From Pseudomonas eutrophicaquae (GTDB lineage: Bacteria > Pseudomonadota > Gammaproteobacteria > Pseudomonadales > Pseudomonadaceae), in contig NZ_JAMJEZ010000001.1 in assembly GCF_023544715.1 (NCBI RefSeq), positions 1 through 64,000 of the forward strand: DNA of 64,000 nt, given 5' to 3'. The translations under genes and the position numbers were made by a program. Below the pieces are notes generated by a model. That model did no database searches. It worked only from the letters and a program-made list of their open reading frames with translations, and was not told the origin of the DNA. Positions 63,769 to 64,000 of the stretch are shown here, one piece after another (the first letter of the stretch is position 1; the number at the start of each line of letters is the position of its first letter).

Positions 63769-63830
63769 GCAAAGCGTCCGGGTGGTAGGAGACCGCTCTG
63801 GATGGATCATTTCGACAAGGAGCACGAGCT

Positions 63831-64000
63831 ATGAGCGGGATCACTCTGGAACGCATGCAGGATGGTCTGCGTAACGGGGAACTGCGGTTTCATTACCAGC
63901 CGCAGGTGTCGCTATTCACTGGTGAGATCAATGCCGTCGAGGCGCTGATCCGCTGGCAGACGGCGGAGGGCGGTATGGTCATGCCGCATCATTTCCTGCC
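63831..64000 (+). CDS. EAL-domain protein, N-terminal part (gene runs off the window)
   Basis: The first 56 residues of an EAL protein are visible: LERMQDGLRNGELRFHYQPQ, then VSLFTGEINAVEALIRWQ with the EAL motif at about residue 40. AAGGAG lies eight bases before ATG 63831. There is no room for an N-terminal sensory domain, so it is a stand-alone EAL protein or has its other domains downstream. The QPQVSLFTGEINAVEAL form is typical of active c-di-GMP phosphodiesterases, but the catalytic residues lie beyond the window. Confidence 0.85.
   Translation, partial: MSGITLERMQDGLRNGELRFHYQPQVSLFTGEINAVEALIRWQTAEGGMVMPHHFL

Overview
The window is a 64 kb piece of a GC-rich gammaproteobacterial chromosome. 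The 5S rRNA tail, protein sequences and gene order (nudF-cpdA-yqiA-parE-parC; orn-queG-nnr-tsaE-amiB-mutL-miaA-hfq-hflX-hflKC-hisZ-purA-tRNA-Leu-rnr-rlmB-rpsF-rpsR-rplI-dnaB-alr; proA-nadD-rsfS-rlmH-mrdA-rodA-mltB-rlpA-dacA-ybeD-lipB-lipA) point to Pseudomonas or a close relative in the Pseudomonadaceae. Almost every base is coding, genes often overlap by 1-13 bases, and no insertion sequence, prophage, CRISPR array or integrase was seen.

Layout. 1-195: 3' end of a 5S rRNA gene and its terminator. 0.2-8 kb: a lipoprotein (minus), then nudF, a DUF1249 gene, cpdA, yqiA and both topoisomerase IV subunits. 8-11.6 kb: a four-gene MCE-type lipid ABC transporter operon. 11.7-19.4 kb: an AhpA/YtjB-like membrane protein, serB, psd, rhodanese, rsgA, orn and queG on mixed strands. 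19.4-32.5 kb: a long plus-strand run from nnr to purA covering cell wall, mismatch repair, tRNA modification, Hfq, membrane proteolysis control and purine/histidine synthesis. 32.6-33.2 kb: four identical tRNA-Leu(CAG) genes in tandem on the minus strand. 33.4-41.6 kb: rnr, rlmB, the rpsF-rpsR-rplI ribosomal operon, dnaB and alr. 41.7-46.6 kb: a YgiQ-type radical SAM protein, a small NAD(P)-binding protein, a CidA/CidB pair and a DedA protein. 46.7-57.7 kb: the proA to lipA block, which couples NAD synthesis, ribosome silencing and maturation, rod-shape peptidoglycan synthesis and lipoate attachment. 57.7-64 kb: rmuC, a hybrid-less sensor kinase overlapping a REC-GGDEF-EAL regulator (minus), and the start of another EAL protein (plus).

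The window is mostly conserved core genome. The less ordinary parts are: a probable degenerate class III nucleotide-cyclase-like domain at the C terminus of the AhpA/YtjB homologue; the 163-base-period tRNA-Leu array with almost identical spacers; a cluster of DnaA-box-like sites between lipA and rmuC; the c-di-GMP module at the right end with a lost GGDEF motif, an 84-base tail-to-tail overlap with rmuC and an orphan terminator in the divergent promoter region; and a structured leader before rpsF. Comparisons to Pseudomonas aeruginosa are from memory of its gene order and were not computed.
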